NCBI GenBank assembly: GCA_038380435.1
Contig: JAWZYU010000028.1
Span: 39,677,095 to 39,741,094 of the forward strand
DNA length: 64,000 nucleotides
Origin: Ryuthela nishihirai
Lineage: Eukaryota; Arthropoda; Arachnida; Araneae; Heptathelidae
Reading direction: 5' to 3'
Shown here: positions 21,446 to 33,243 of the stretch, piece after piece
Layout of the letters: every line of letters starts with the position of its first letter
Position numbering within the stretch: position 1 is the first letter of the stretch
Notes under the pieces: model-generated
What the model saw: the letters and a program-made list of their open reading frames with translations, nothing else
Databases searched by the model: none
What the model was told of the DNA's origin: nothing
Program-made: the position numbers and the translations under genes

Positions 21446-22242
21446 CCTAAGGCAATCCGTCGTTTAAATTCTCCATAGCAATTAAAGTCAATTGCAAAAC
21501 TGAGTCTCCTTAAATGCCGCATTAAGTTATCTCGTGGGCACGATATCTCGTTACAAACTACGTCAGTTTGTTTCGCTTCAGTTAATAAACGCAGAAAAAT
21601 AAATTCAACTCCTGATTTGGTTCAGTGATCCCCGAAGGCACAGCACTCACTTACCTCAAGGCTCACAGGCCCTTACAGAGGAAAGTGATTGAAGATGACA
21701 TCAAGATGTCACTTCGACCAGTTCCATCAAAGGCTCCGGCTTCACGCATGCTCCCTTATCTGATCCCCTCCTTCGGGTCGCACGGAGATGAAGGAGAAAG
21801 CTGGGATGTTATCAGCGATATGAATCTCCTCTGTTGAGGAATCTGAGGCTTGCATTTAGAGAAGAGACGTTGCCAACGGGGATGCTGCCTTAAAAGGTTT
21901 CCGACGATTAAATTACCTGTCGGCGCATCACAATGGATAGGGGCGGATCCTTCCCATCCGATAACCCCAGGAGATCGCTCTGCTACCTTTCGGCTTCACG
22001 TTTTGCGAGAATGGTAACAGATCGCTGATGTTTGTTCCACACAAAAAATTTGAGAGAAGAGCAGATTGATTCGTGAGATAATTGCAGTTGTTTATTATTG
22101 GGGAGTATCCACTGGGAGGAAAAGAAAAGCCTTAGGCTTTAAGGTTTCAAAGAGGATTTGTGGGTTAGTTCGGAGCGTAAGTAATGACTTACTCATTACC
22201 TGGGAAATGAAACGTATGAAATCGTTGCAGATCGTTGCAGAG
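21446..22242. other. Spacer before the 30-bp array
   Basis: No supported gene. The open frame that enters the 30-bp array from 22066 has no recognisable N-terminal domain or obvious initiation context. Confidence 0.5.
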
Positions 22243-23695
22243 GAAGAGACTGAGGGTTACAATGGGATAGGGGAAGAGACTGATGGTTACAATGGGATAG
22301 AGGAAGAGACTGAGGGTTACAATGGGATAGGGGAAGAGACTGATGGTTACAATGGGATAGAGGAAGAGACTGAGGGTTACAATGGGATAGGGGAAGAGAC
22401 TGATGGTTACAATGGGATAGAGGAAGAGACTGAGGGTTACAATGGGATAGGGGAAGAGACTGATGGTTACAATGGGATAGAGGAAGAGACTGAGGGTTAC
22501 AATGGGATAGGGGAAGAGACTGATGGTTACAATGGGATAGAGGAAGAGACTGAGGGTTACAATGGGATAGGGGAAGAGACTGATGGTTACAATGGGATAG
22601 AGGAAGAGACTGAGGGTTACAATGGGATAGGGGAAGAGACTGATGGTTACAATGGGATAGAGGAAGAGACTGAGGGTTACAATGGGATAGGGGAAGAGAC
22701 TGATGGTTACAATGGGATAGAGGAAGAGACTGAGGGTTACAATGGGATAGGGGAAGAGACTGAGGGTTACAATGGGATAGAGGAAGAGACTGAGGGTTAC
22801 AATGGGATAGAGGAAGAGACTGATGGTTACAATGGGATAGAGGAAGAGACTGATGGTTACAATGGGATAGGGGAAGAGACTGAGGGTTACAATGGGATAG
22901 GGGAAGAGACTGAGGGTTACAATGGGATAGAGGAAGAGACTGAGGGTTACAATGGGATAGAGGAAGAGACTGAGGGTTACAATGGGATAGGGGAAGAGAC
23001 TGAGGGTTACAATGGGATAGAGGAAGAGACTGAGGGTTACAATGGGATAGAGGAAGAGACTGATGGTTACAATGGGATAGAGGAAGAGACTGATGGTTAC
23101 AATGGGATAGAGGAAGAGACTGAGGGTTACAATGGGATAGGGGAAGAGACTGAGGGTTACAATGGGATAGAGGAAGAGACTGAGGGTTACAATGGGATAG
23201 AGGAAGAGACTGATGGTTACAATGGGATAGAGGAAGAGACTGAGGGTTACAATGGGATAGAGGAAGAGACTGAGGGTTACAATGGGATAGGGGAAGAGAC
23301 TGAGGGTTACAATGGGATAGAGGAAGAGACTAATGGTTACAATGGGATAGAGGAAGAGACTGAGGGTTACAATGGGATAGAGGAAGAGACTGAGGGTTAC
23401 AATGGGATAGAGGAAGAGACTGAGGGTTACAATGTGATAGGGGAAGAATGAGGGTTACTAATGAGGGTTACAATGGGATAGAGGAAGAGACTGAGGGTTA
23501 CAATGGGATAGAGGAAGAGACTGAGGGTTACAATGGGATAGGGGAAGAGACTGAGGGTTACAATGGGATAGGGGAAGAGACTGAGGGTTACAATGGTATA
23601 GAGGAAGAGACTGAGGGTTACAATGGGATAGAGGAAGAGACTGATGGTTACAATGGGATAGAGGAAGAGACTGGGGTGTACAGAGGAAGAGAATA
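22243..23695. repeat. 30-bp minisatellite (about 48 units)
   Basis: Units read GAAGAGACTGAGGGTTACAA then TGGGATAGAG. The first 16 or so units alternate strictly between two variants, giving a 60-bp higher-order period. An indel at about 23446-23466 breaks the phase once. The plus strand encodes EETEGYNGIE repeats over 461 codons. Variation between units is almost wholly amino-acid changing (E/D, E/G), which argues for unselected repeat turnover. A repetitive acidic protein cannot be fully excluded. Confidence 0.92.
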
Positions 23696-23915
23696 AGAGT
23701 TACAATGTGACAGAGGAAGAGAATAAGAGTTACAATGTGACAGAGGAAGAGAATAAAAATTACAATATGACAGAGGAAGAAACTGAGCGTTACAGTGAGA
23801 CAGTGGAAGAGAATGAGGGTTACAGTGGAATAGAGGAAGAGACTGATGGTTACACTGGAATAGAGGAAGAGACTGATGGTTACAGTGGAATAGAGGAAGA
23901 GACTGAATATCGTAA
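23696..23915. repeat. Diverged fringe of the 30-bp array
   Basis: Seven or so units with GAGGAAGAGAATAAGAGTTA and related variants, still at about 30-bp spacing but heterogeneous. This is probably older repeat from which the homogeneous block was amplified. Confidence 0.85.
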
Positions 23916-24047
23916 TTGTATAAAATTACTTTGATCTTGTTGAATTGATCTTCATGATTTAACAAAAGAGAAAACTGAAAACGTAATTAAACAGAGATTG
24001 AGAATCAAATGAAACAGAGGAAAAGACTGATGATTTCAACAAAGAAG

Positions 24048-24435
24048 TTGGGTTGGGTTGTTTTACCTCTGAGCGGCACTTTTTTGCACACCATGGGCTA
24101 AATGGCCAGTTCACATGGACCCCGAAGGCTCAGAGAAGGTTGGGGGAGGAGACCCACTGGAACAGCTGTTGGGAGACAGATGGCAGTCTCCCGTCAAGGC
24201 CATCCAGCGTGTTCTTTAACGTGCACAGGGTATGGCTCTCCCGCACACGGGGCCACGGCTTAACGTCCCATCCGACAGACGGCGGTCTTTCCAAGCCCAT
24301 CGGTGTCCCCTACTGACCGTGGGCAGGGCGGGGAATTTAGCGGAGATAAATCAACGCTGACCCAGCTGGGACTCGAACCTGGGAACTACAGATTACGAGC
24401 CTGGCGCGCTACCGACTGAGCCACCCCCGCCCCAA
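24048..24435 (-). mobile_element. SINE-A, full length, in the purine-rich tract
   Basis: Target-site duplication CAACAAAGAAG at 24037-24047 and 24436-24446. Confidence 0.93.
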
Positions 24436-24446
24436 CAACAAAGAAG

Positions 24447-25121
24447 TGGAAGCAACCGAAGATCTTAATGAAATGAGGAAGAGAATGAGGAACGTTAATA
24501 ATTCTAAGAGTGAAAACATTTTTAATGTGTGAAACAAAGGAAAAGACTCCTAAGAAAAGAAACAGACGAGACTCCTAGATAGTAAAGAAATAAAATAACC
24601 GCCCCCCTCAGGCTTCTGCTTGTCACAGCTGTGTGCCAGGAGCGTGTCAGTATAACACACGAAAGTAGGAGATCTGCGAGGAAAACGAGACCTCAGCAGA
24701 AAGACCTCACAAGGAAGGAAACATCGGCGCCTTAAATGGAGCTTGAACCAGAAGAGGAAGAACTGAGGATCTTAATGTAAAAATATGCACATGGTTTAAC
24801 GAATTACATGGAATGAAAATCGTAATCAAAAATAAAAATATAATGAAGACTGAAACAAAACATTGGAAGAGAAAAAGATTTTAATGAAATACCGGCAGAG
24901 AATGAAAATTGTAACAAATGTTGGGAAAGTGTTGAAGTTAATTCGAAAAAGGAAGACTTTGAAGATGTTGATCCAGGAAGTGACTGAAGATCATAATCAA
25001 ACAGAGTAAGCGCATGAAGATCCTAATGAAGCAAAAGAGATTAAAGATTGCAATACGAAAGAGGAAGACAGCGAAAGTCTTAATGAAATACATGAAAGGG
25101 TTGAAGGTAGTAGAGGAAGAG
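24447..25121. repeat. Degenerate purine-rich repeat with a SINE-B fragment
   Basis: Scattered GAAGATCTTAATGAAAT-type motifs recur at irregular 27-35 bp spacing. 24601-24735 matches the SINE-B body (CCCCCTCAGGCTTCTGCTTG, GACCTCAGCAGAAAGAC). Confidence 0.6.
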
Positions 25122-28020
25122 TGAAGATCGTAATGAAACAGAAGAGACCTTTGATTGTAAAAGATGAAGATAACGAAGATCTTCATCACAGAGACGGAAG
25201 ATGTTAACGAAATAGGGGAAGAGATAAAAGAGCTTCGCGAAATAGAGGAAGACTGAAGATCGTAATGAAACAGAAGAGACCTTTGATTGTAAAAGATGAA
25301 GATAACGAAGATCTTCATCACAGAGACGGAAGATCTTAACGAAATAGGGGAAGTGATAAAAGAGCTTCGCGAAATAGAGGAAGACTGAAGATCGTAATGA
25401 AACAGAAGAGACCTTTGATTGTAAAAGATGAAGATAACGAAGATCTTCATCACAGAGACGGAAGATGTTAACGAAATAGGGGAAGTGATAAAAGAGCTTC
25501 GCGAAATAGAGGAAGAGTGAAGATCGTAATGAAACAGAAGAGACCTTTGATTGTAAAAGATGAAGATAACGAAGATCTTCATCACAGAGACGGAAGATCT
25601 TAACGAAATAGGGGAAGTGATAAAAGAGCTTCGCGAAATAGAGGAAGACTGAAGATCGTAATGAAACAGAAGAGACCTTTGATTGTAAAAGATGAAGATA
25701 ACGAAGATCTTCATCACAGAGACGGAAGATGTTAACGAAATAGGGGAAGAGATAAAAGAGCTTCGCGAAATAGAGGAAGACTGAAGATCGTAATGAAACA
25801 GAAGAGACCTTTGATTGTAAAAGATGAAGATAACGAAGATCTTCATCACAGAGACGGAAGATGTTAACGAAATAGGGGAAGTGATAAAAGAGCTTCGCGA
25901 AATAGAGGAAGACTGAAGATCGTAATGAAACAGAAGAGACCTTTGATTGTAAAAGATGAAGATAACGAAGATCTTCATCACAGAGACGGAAGATCTTAAC
26001 GAAATAGGGGAAGTGATAAAAGAGCTTCGCGAAATAGAGGAAGACTGAAGATCGTAATGAAACAGAAGAGACCTTTGATTGTAAAAGATGAAGATAACGA
26101 AGATCTTCATCACAGAGACGGAAGATGTTAACGAAATAGGGGAAGAGATAAAAGAGCTTCGCGAAATAGAGGAAGACTGAAGATCGTAATGAAACAGAAG
26201 AGACCTTTGATTGTAAAAGATGAAGATAACGAAGATCTTCATCACAGAGACGGAAGATCTTAACGAAATAGGGGAAGTGATAAAAGAGCTTCGCGAAATA
26301 GAGGAAGACTGAAGATCGTAATGAAACAGAAGAGACCTTTGATTGTAAAAGATGAAGATAACGAAGATCTTCATCACAGAGACGGAAGATGTTAACGAAA
26401 TAGGGGAAGAGATAAAAGAGCTTCGCGAAATAGAGGAAGACTGAAGATCGTAATGAAACAGAAGAGACCTTTGATTGTAAAAGATGAAGATAACGAAGAT
26501 CTTCATCACAGAGACGGAAGATGTTAACGAAATAGGGGAAGTGATAAAAGAGCTTCGCGAAATAGAGGAAGACTGAAGATCGTAATGAAACAGAAGAGAC
26601 CTTTGATTGTAAAAGATGAAGATAACGAAGATCTTCATCACAGAGACGGGAGATCTTAACGAAATAGGGGAAGTGATAAAAGAGCTTCGCGAAATAGAGG
26701 AAGACTGAAGATCGTAATGAAACAGAAGAGACCTTTGATTGTAAAAGATGAAGATAACGAAGATCTTCGTCACAGAGACGGGAGATCTTAACGAAATAGG
26801 GGAAGTGATAAAAGAGCTTCGCGAAATAGAGGAAGACTGAAGATCGTAATGAAACAGAAGAGACCTTTGATTGTAAAAGATGAAGATAACGAAGATCTTC
26901 ATCACAGAGACAGGAGATCTTAACGAAATAGGGGAAGAGATAAAAGAGCTTCGCGAAATAGAGGAAGACTGAAGATCGTAATGAAACAGAAGAGACCTTT
27001 GATTGTAAAAGATGAAGATAACGAAGATCTTCATCACAGAGACGGAAGATGTTAACGAAATAGGGGAAGTGATAAAAGAGCTTCGCGAAATAGAGGAAGA
27101 CTGAAGATCGTAATGAAACAGAAGAGACCTTTGATTGTAAAAGATGAAGATAACGAAGATCTTCGTCACAGAGACGGGAGATCTTAACGAAATAGGGGAA
27201 GTGATAAAAGAGCTTCGCGAAATAGAGGAAGACTGAAGATCGTAATGAAACAGAAGAGACCTTTGAATGTAAAAGATGAAGATAACGAAGATCTTCATCA
27301 CAGAGACGGAAGATGTTAACGAAATAGGGGAAGAGATAAAAGAGCTTCGCGAAATAGAGGAAGACTGAAGATCGTAATGAAACAGAAGAGACCTTTGATT
27401 GTAAAAGATGAAGATAACGAAGATCTTCATCACAGAGACGGAAGATGTTAACGAAATAGGGGAAGTGATAAAAGAGCTTCGCGAAATAGAGGAAGACTGA
27501 AGATCGTAATGAAACAGAAGAGACCTTTGATTGTAAAAGATGAAGATAACGAAGATCTTCATCACAGAGACGGGAGATCTTAACGAAATAGGGGAAGTGA
27601 TAAAAGAGCTTCGCGAAATAGAGGAAGACTGAAGATCGTAATGAAACAGAAGAGACCTTTGATTGTAAAAGATGAAGATAACGAAGATCTTCGTCACAGA
27701 GACGGGAGATCTTAACGAAATAGGGGAAGTGATAAAAGAGCTTCGCGAAATAGAGGAAGACTGAAGATCGTAATGAAACAGAAGAGACCTTTGATTGTAA
27801 AAGATGAAGATAACGAAGATCTTCATCACAGAGACAGGAGATCTTAACGAAATAGGGGAAGTGATAAAAGAGCTTCGCGAAATAGAGGAAGACTGAAGAT
27901 CGTAATGAAACAGAAGAGACCTTTGATTGTAAAAGATGAAGATAACCAAGATCTTCATCACAGAGACGGAAGATCTTAACGAAATAGGGGAAGTGATAAA
28001 AGAGCTTCGCGAAACAGAGA
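25122..28020. repeat. 132-bp tandem array (22 units)
   Basis: TAACGAAGATCTTCATCACA recurs every 132 bp from 25171 to 27943, which is 22 copies. Each unit divides into about five degenerate subunits of 24-30 bp on the theme GAAGATCTTAACGAAATAGA. Minor variants (AGAGAT/AGTGAT, GACGGAAG/GACGGGAG, CATCACA/CGTCACA) form blocks of several units. Because 132 is divisible by three, two minus-strand frames stay open for over 1000 codons with a 44-residue period. I treat these as repeat shadows. Confidence 0.93.
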
Positions 28021-28438
28021 GAGGCTGAAGATCTGAATGAAGCAGAAGTGACAGATGATTGTAGAGAAAGAGAAGAAGATAATGAATATCCCAATGAAAG
28101 AGAATGAATATCTTAAATAAATAGAGGAAATGACTAAAAAATTTTAACATAATACAGAAACGACTGAAGATTTGATTTGAATAGGAGAACTGACTTAAGA
28201 TTTTAATTTAATACAAGAGACTGAATATCTTAATTTAACAGACAAGGAAAATTAGCACAGAGGTACAAACTTGAAATCGTAATGGAACAGATGCAAGAAC
28301 TGAAGATCTGCTCTAAGAGATGTGAGGTGATCATAATCGAACGGAGATAGATTAAGATTCTAACAAAATAAATGATGAGGCTGGAGATCGTGATGGAAGA
28401 GGAGAGTAAAGATGGCAATGGAAGAGAGAATGCTAAAG
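28021..28438. repeat. Right degenerate edge of the purine-rich tract
   Basis: GACTGAAGATTTTAATTTAA and similar motifs at irregular spacing, continuing the theme of the 132-bp array. Confidence 0.6.
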
Positions 28439-28451
28439 CTCAAAGAAATAG

Positions 28452-28839
28452 GGGGCGGGGTGGCTCAGTCGGTAGTGCGCCAAGCTCGTAATCTGTAGTT
28501 CCCAGGTTCGAGTCCCAGCTGGGTCAGCGTTGAGATTTATCTCCGCAAAATTCCCCGCCCTGCCTACGGTCAGTAGGGAACACCGATGGGCTTGGAAAGG
28601 CTGCCGTCCGTCGGATGGGACGTTAAGCCGTACCCCGTGTACGGGAGAGAGCCATACCCTGTGCACGTTAAAGAAAACGCTGGATGGCCTTGACGGGAAG
28701 CTACCATCTGTCTCCCAACAGCTGTTCCAGTGGGTCCCCTCCCCCAACCTTCTCTGAGCCTTCGGGGTCCATATGACCTGGCCATTTAGCCCATGGTGTG
28801 CAAAAAAGTGCCGCTCAGAGGTAAAACAATCCAATCCAA
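28452..28839 (+). mobile_element. SINE-A, full length, with target-site duplication
   Basis: CTCAAAGAAATAG at 28439-28451 and CTCAAATAAATAG at 28840-28852, 12 of 13 identical. The tail is AATCC-type. Confidence 0.92.
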
Positions 28840-28913
28840 CTCAAATAAATAGTGAAAGAGACTGAAAATCAAACACTTTAATAATTCTAAGAGTAAAAAC
28901 TTTTTTAATGTAC

Positions 28914-29030
28914 CACCGTCCCTCGATTTACACGGTACTCAGTTTGCACGGTTTCGGTTTTATATGGTCAAGGAAATGCCACCAGTTTCGTTTCACTATT
29001 GTAGACTCGGATTTACACGGTACTGATTGA
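28914..29030. mobile_element. Possible pogo/Tigger-like terminal fragment
   Basis: CCCTCGATTTACACGGTACT followed by a second GGATTTACACGGTACTGATT about 75 bp later. The CTCGATTTA...CGG pattern is reminiscent of pogo-family ends. No inverted partner was seen, so the class is uncertain. Confidence 0.3.
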
Positions 29031-29072
29031 GAATTTTTTTTAAAATGTCGACATAATGCATCTTATGAAGTA

Positions 29073-29464
29073 TTGGGTTAGGTTGTTTTACCTTCGAGCA
29101 GATCTCTTTTTACACACACCATGGGCTAAATGGTCAGGTCACATGGACCCCGAAGGCTCAGAGAAGTTTGGGGGAGGGAACCCACTGGAACAGCTGTTGG
29201 GAGACAGATGGTAGCCTCCCGTCAAGGCCATTCAGCGTGTTCTTTAACGTGCACAAGGTATGGCTCTCCCGCACACGGGGCCACGGCTTAAACCTCCCAT
29301 CCGACGGACGGCGGCCTTTCCAAGCCCATCGGTGTCCCCTACTGACCGTGGGCAGGGCGGGAAGTTATGCGGAGATAAATCTGAACGCTGACCCAGCTGG
29401 GACTCGAACCTGGGAACTACAGATTACGAGCCTGGCGCGCTACCGACTGAGCCACCCCCGCCCC
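29073..29464 (-). mobile_element. SINE-A, full length
   Basis: Tail-side changes (TTCGAGCAGATCTC replaces CTGAGCGGCAC). Head complete to CCCCCGCCCC. It abuts an oppositely oriented SINE 3' fragment. Confidence 0.9.
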
Positions 29465-29581
29465 GTTCCAGTGGGTCCCCTTCCCCAACCTTCTCTGAGC
29501 CTTCGGAGTCCATGTGACCTGGCCATTTAGCCCATGATGTGCAAAAAAGTGACGCTCAGAGGTAAAACAACCCAACAACCC
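29465..29581 (+). mobile_element. SINE-A 3' fragment in inverted orientation
   Basis: Begins GTTCCAGTGGGTCCCC and runs to the CAACCCAACAACCC tail. It forms a short inverted pair with the preceding copy. Confidence 0.85.
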
Positions 29582-30624
29582 AAATCTATAGAAGCTCGCG
29601 AACCATCACTCTCTCATTTCCACTTCTAATGATTGAATGAATGAAAAAAAAAAAAACAATTGCTTATATCAATATTCAACATTTATTTCTTGGGGGGGGG
29701 GGGGGGTCGTATTATCATTCGCAGTTACGGCGATAAATCGAAACTTATGCCCGAGTCATTTTTAAATGAAATTTAAATAATTAGGAAAATGGATGCAGCA
29801 ACATCTTAACGTTTGAACAAAGACAGCAGACACCAATGACTCTGATATAGACGTGAACTTCCATTTAAATGAAGTCTTGTCAACACAGCGATCAGCTGTT
29901 AGGATTCTTCTTTTTGGATCAAAAGGCTCTCTCTTTATTGCAACTATCAGATAAGGCGAAAACACTACACTCGTCAAATGCAAATGAGGAAAGAGAGACT
30001 TCATCTCGCTGCACATGGGTGCCAGAACGAGGATGATGAAGATCCCCCTTCCATCACCTCTTGACGCCAGGTAGGTAGCCAAACTCTCTGGGATGCAACC
30101 GCCTTTCCTCTGTAAGCGGCTGGCTTCAAAGACTTGGCGCATGTCGGACCAGCAGCAGGCCGAACTGAACCGAAGCAGGAGATACGATCTGGACGGGATG
30201 CTGCTCTCCCTCTGTCGTTTGACTGAGCCGACTGTGTGATGTCTGCAGTCTTTGTGCTCTGGGAGATAATGGAAAGAAGGAAACTGTGGTGAGGAGCTTT
30301 CCCTATTCTTACATCTACTGCAATCGCTTTGGTGACTTGCCTTTTTTTCTGCTTCAGGTGGTTGTCGTTGATGGATAACTGGGAGATATCTGATGAGGGA
30401 GGAAGCCGAAGATTGAAAGCCATGCTCGGGCTTTTGTAAACACTCTGGAGGTTTAACTAATACTCGCTTCTCGTGCAATGAGTGGGTCATGTGATGGGCA
30501 CGAGTGGATGAGTGCGGTAAGTAGTTCAGATGACAGATGAAGATAAGCTTTTTTTTTCTTGTTTCCTAGCAACATTTTTGATTTCCATCAGAGGTTGACA
30601 AATGCACGATGGCTTCAAAGATCA
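29582..30624. other. Spacer with two overlapping ORFs, gene status unproven
   Basis: A 15-G run lies at 29692-29706. On minus, a 242-codon frame (29762-30490) overlaps a 140-codon frame (30001-30423). Neither shows a domain, signal peptide or membrane segment that I recognise. Base composition here is more balanced than in the AT-rich right half, which makes long chance ORFs more likely. Confidence 0.4.
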
Positions 30625-30627
30625 ATT

Positions 30628-30965
30628 GTTTTACCTCTGAGAGGCATTTTTCTTGTCACACAATGACCAGGTCACAAGGACCCCCAAGGGCTCAGAGAAG
30701 GTTGGGGAAGGAACCCACTGGACAGTTCTAGGAGACAGATGGTAGCGTTTCGTCGAGGTCATCCAGAGTGGTCTTTAGCGTGAGTGAAGTAGGCTATCTT
30801 GCATACGTGACCGCTGTTTTATGTGTCCGACGGACGGCGGCCTTTCACCCCCACCCAACTTTTTAATCAAGGACAGGGTTTAGCGGAGATAAATCTCAAC
30901 TCTGGCACGGATGGGATGCGAACCTGGGAACTACAGATTAAGCGCGTAGCGAACTACTGACTGAG
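30628..30965 (-). mobile_element. SINE-A, old and diverged
   Basis: Tail (ATTGTTTTACCTCTGAGAGG), GGACGGCGGCCTTTC core and a decayed tRNA head (GATGCGAACCTGGGAAC). Confidence 0.8.
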
Positions 30966-31001
30966 CTCGGACAAGCTCGGCTGTCGGAAAGATGAAAAAA
31001 A

Positions 31002-31387
31002 AGGGATGGGTTGTCTTACCTCTGAGCGGCACTTTTTTGCACACCATGGGCTAAATGGCCAGGTCACATGGACCCCAAAGGTTCAGAGAAAGTTGGGGGA
31101 GGGGACCCACTGGAACAACTATTGGGAGACAGATGGTAGCCTCCCATCAAGGCCATCCAGCGTGATCTTTAACGTGCACAGAGTATGGCTCTCCCGCACT
31201 CGGGACCACGCTTAACATCCCATCCGACGGACGACGGCCTTTCCAAGCCCATTGGTGTCCCCTACTGACCGTGGGCAGGGCGGGGAATTTTGCGGAGATA
31301 AATCTCAACGCTGACCCAGCTGGGACTCGAACCTGGGAACTACAGATTACGAGCCTGGCGCGCTACCGACTGAGCCACCCCCGCCCC
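31002..31387 (-). mobile_element. SINE-A adjoining a SINE-B head
   Basis: Complete element with an ordinary head. The next base begins the SINE-B tRNA-like head, so the two families are joined head to head-region without spacer. Confidence 0.9.
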
Positions 31388-31388
31388 A

Positions 31389-31472
31389 ACAGCCATGCCT
31401 TAACCCGGGGCTCGAACCCAGGTCCCTTAGATCAGTAGCCAAGAGCGCTAACCACTCGGCCATGGGACGGCT
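31389..31472 (-). mobile_element. SINE-B tRNA-like head
   Basis: Read on minus: A box TGGCCGAGTGG and B box GGTTCGAGCCC, the tRNA-derived part of the second SINE family. Only the head is present. It is not an intact tRNA gene because the acceptor ends do not pair convincingly. Confidence 0.7.
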
Positions 31473-31628
31473 GAAAAAAAGGAGTTTTAGAAACCTAAAT
31501 TGGTATCAATAACTCTATATTTTAATATTGTCGAAAATCAAGATTTCAGTGAGATTTAATAGAGTTAGCTTTTCTCCTGCAGCATTTTTGCACGGAAAAG
31601 TCAAATTTCAAAGTAGCGGATTTTTTTG

Positions 31629-32003
31629 TTGGTTGTTTTACCTCTGAGCGGCACTTTTTTGCACACAATGGGCTAAATGGCCAGGTCACAAGGACCCTGA
31701 AGACTCAAAGAAGGTTGGGAGAGGAGACCCACTGGAATAGCTATTGTGAAACAAATGGTAGCCTCCATTCAAGGCCATCCAGTGTGTTCTTTAACGTGCA
31801 CAGGGTATGGCTCTCCCGCACACGGCTTAATGTCCCAACCGACGGACGGTGGACTTTCTAAGCCCATCGGTGTCCCCTACTGACCGCGGGCGGAGATAAA
31901 TCTGCGTTTGCGGAGATAAATCTCAACGCTGACCCAGCTGACTCGAACCTGGGAATTACAGGTTACGCGCCTGCAGCGCTACCGACTGAGCCACCCCCGC
32001 CCC
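31629..32003 (-). mobile_element. SINE-A, diverged
   Basis: Several deletions in the body (CCCGCACACGGCTTAATG) and a small duplication of GCGGAGATAAATCT near 31890-31925. Flanks TTCAAAGTAGCGGA and TTAAAGTAACGGA may be a decayed target-site duplication. Confidence 0.87.
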
Positions 32004-32693
32004 TTAAAGTAACGGAGCTTTGAATGTGTCTCCACATTAACCTACACGAGCAATTATCTTTTAATCATTTCAAGCTGTAGATAAGATCTCCCGAATATAT
32101 TTATATCCTTAGAGAGTTAAGAGGGCAGAAATGAGGTTGTGGATATATTTGGACAGCGCTAGAGGAAGAATGAGTGAAACGAATGTTAAAAATTTGCAGA
32201 TGAAACTGAGGCAAATGTCTGAACGTACTAATGACAAACCTACTCCAAAAGTCAGCGACTCCTTCAATAGCAAGACGGATAAAATTTAAAAAAATCCTTC
32301 ACTTACATGGATCTAAAAAAGTTTAAAAATAAAATCATTGGTAATCTTTTTGATTTAATTGAATTCATTTCAAAGAGAGATTTTGAAATGAAACGTTTAG
32401 GAAACACCTCCTATAACAGAAGGCCGATGAACCAAGTTATGACGTCATCATAAGTAGTCCTAGGTGTAGAAAAATTATTATTTATTTCTAATTTAACTAT
32501 TGGTGTACTATTATTTATAATAATGCTTATTTATAAATGTACCTTATTCAGAAAAAACATTATTCGTATTTATTAGAAATGATCATAATGCAAATATATA
32601 CGAATAATTTATCTTCTAAATGGGTATATTTATAAATAAACCTTAATATAAATATTAGTACAAAACTACACTAGTAGTTATAATATATATTAT
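32004..32693. other. AT-rich spacer
   Basis: No supported feature. Confidence 0.5.
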
Positions 32694-32694
32694 T

Positions 32695-33094
32695 AGGTTG
32701 GGTCGTATTACCTCTGAGAGGTGCTTTTTTTGCACACAATGGACTAAATTGCCAGGTCACAAGAACCCCGAAGTCTCAGAGGAAGATGGTGGAGACCCAC
32801 TAGACAGCTGTTATGAGACAGATGAATGGAATTTCATGGCTTTGTACAAGTTAAAGAACATGCTGGATGGCCTTCCATCAAGGCCATCCAGCATGTTAAC
32901 TTGTACAAAGTATATATTATCATTTCACCCAGGGTTTTACGTCGCATCCAACGGAAGGAGGACTTTCCAATCCCAAAGATGTCCCTTTTTTGACCGTGGG
33001 CTTAGTAGACATAAATTTCAACGCTGGCACAGTTGCAATTCGAACCTGAAGATTATAAGCCTGTCACACTACTAACTGAGTCAACATCAACCCC
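32695..33094 (-). mobile_element. SINE-A with an internal foldback
   Basis: Diverged copy in which CTTTGTACAAGTTAAAGAAC plus CATGCTGGATGGCCTT (about 32840-32875) is followed after a few bases by its near-perfect reverse complement (to about 32910). The normal body resumes after it. Confidence 0.82.
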
Positions 33095-33243
33095 ATTGGG
33101 TTATCAGGACACTGACTAAACCTGGGCTATATAATTGTTTGGTCCTTTCTAACTGTTTGCTATGGTAGGGAAATTTGAATTTTATATAAGCAAGATAATA
33201 AGTTCTTTACTTTTGATTAAAGATTCTTACCTATCATCTTGGA

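Noticed and set aside
22066..23451. 461-codon plus ORF with EETEGYNGIE repeats
   Set aside because: Minisatellite translation. The start has no supporting context, and unit differences are almost all non-synonymous.
24938..28150. Minus-strand ORFs of 1070 and 1004 codons
   Set aside because: Both are shadows of the 132-bp tandem array, whose length is divisible by three. Two overlapping frames are open at once, and no known domain appears.
29762..30490. 242-codon minus ORF as a gene
   Set aside because: No domain, no splice or start context, and a second overlapping frame in the same place. Kept only as a note in the spacer entry.
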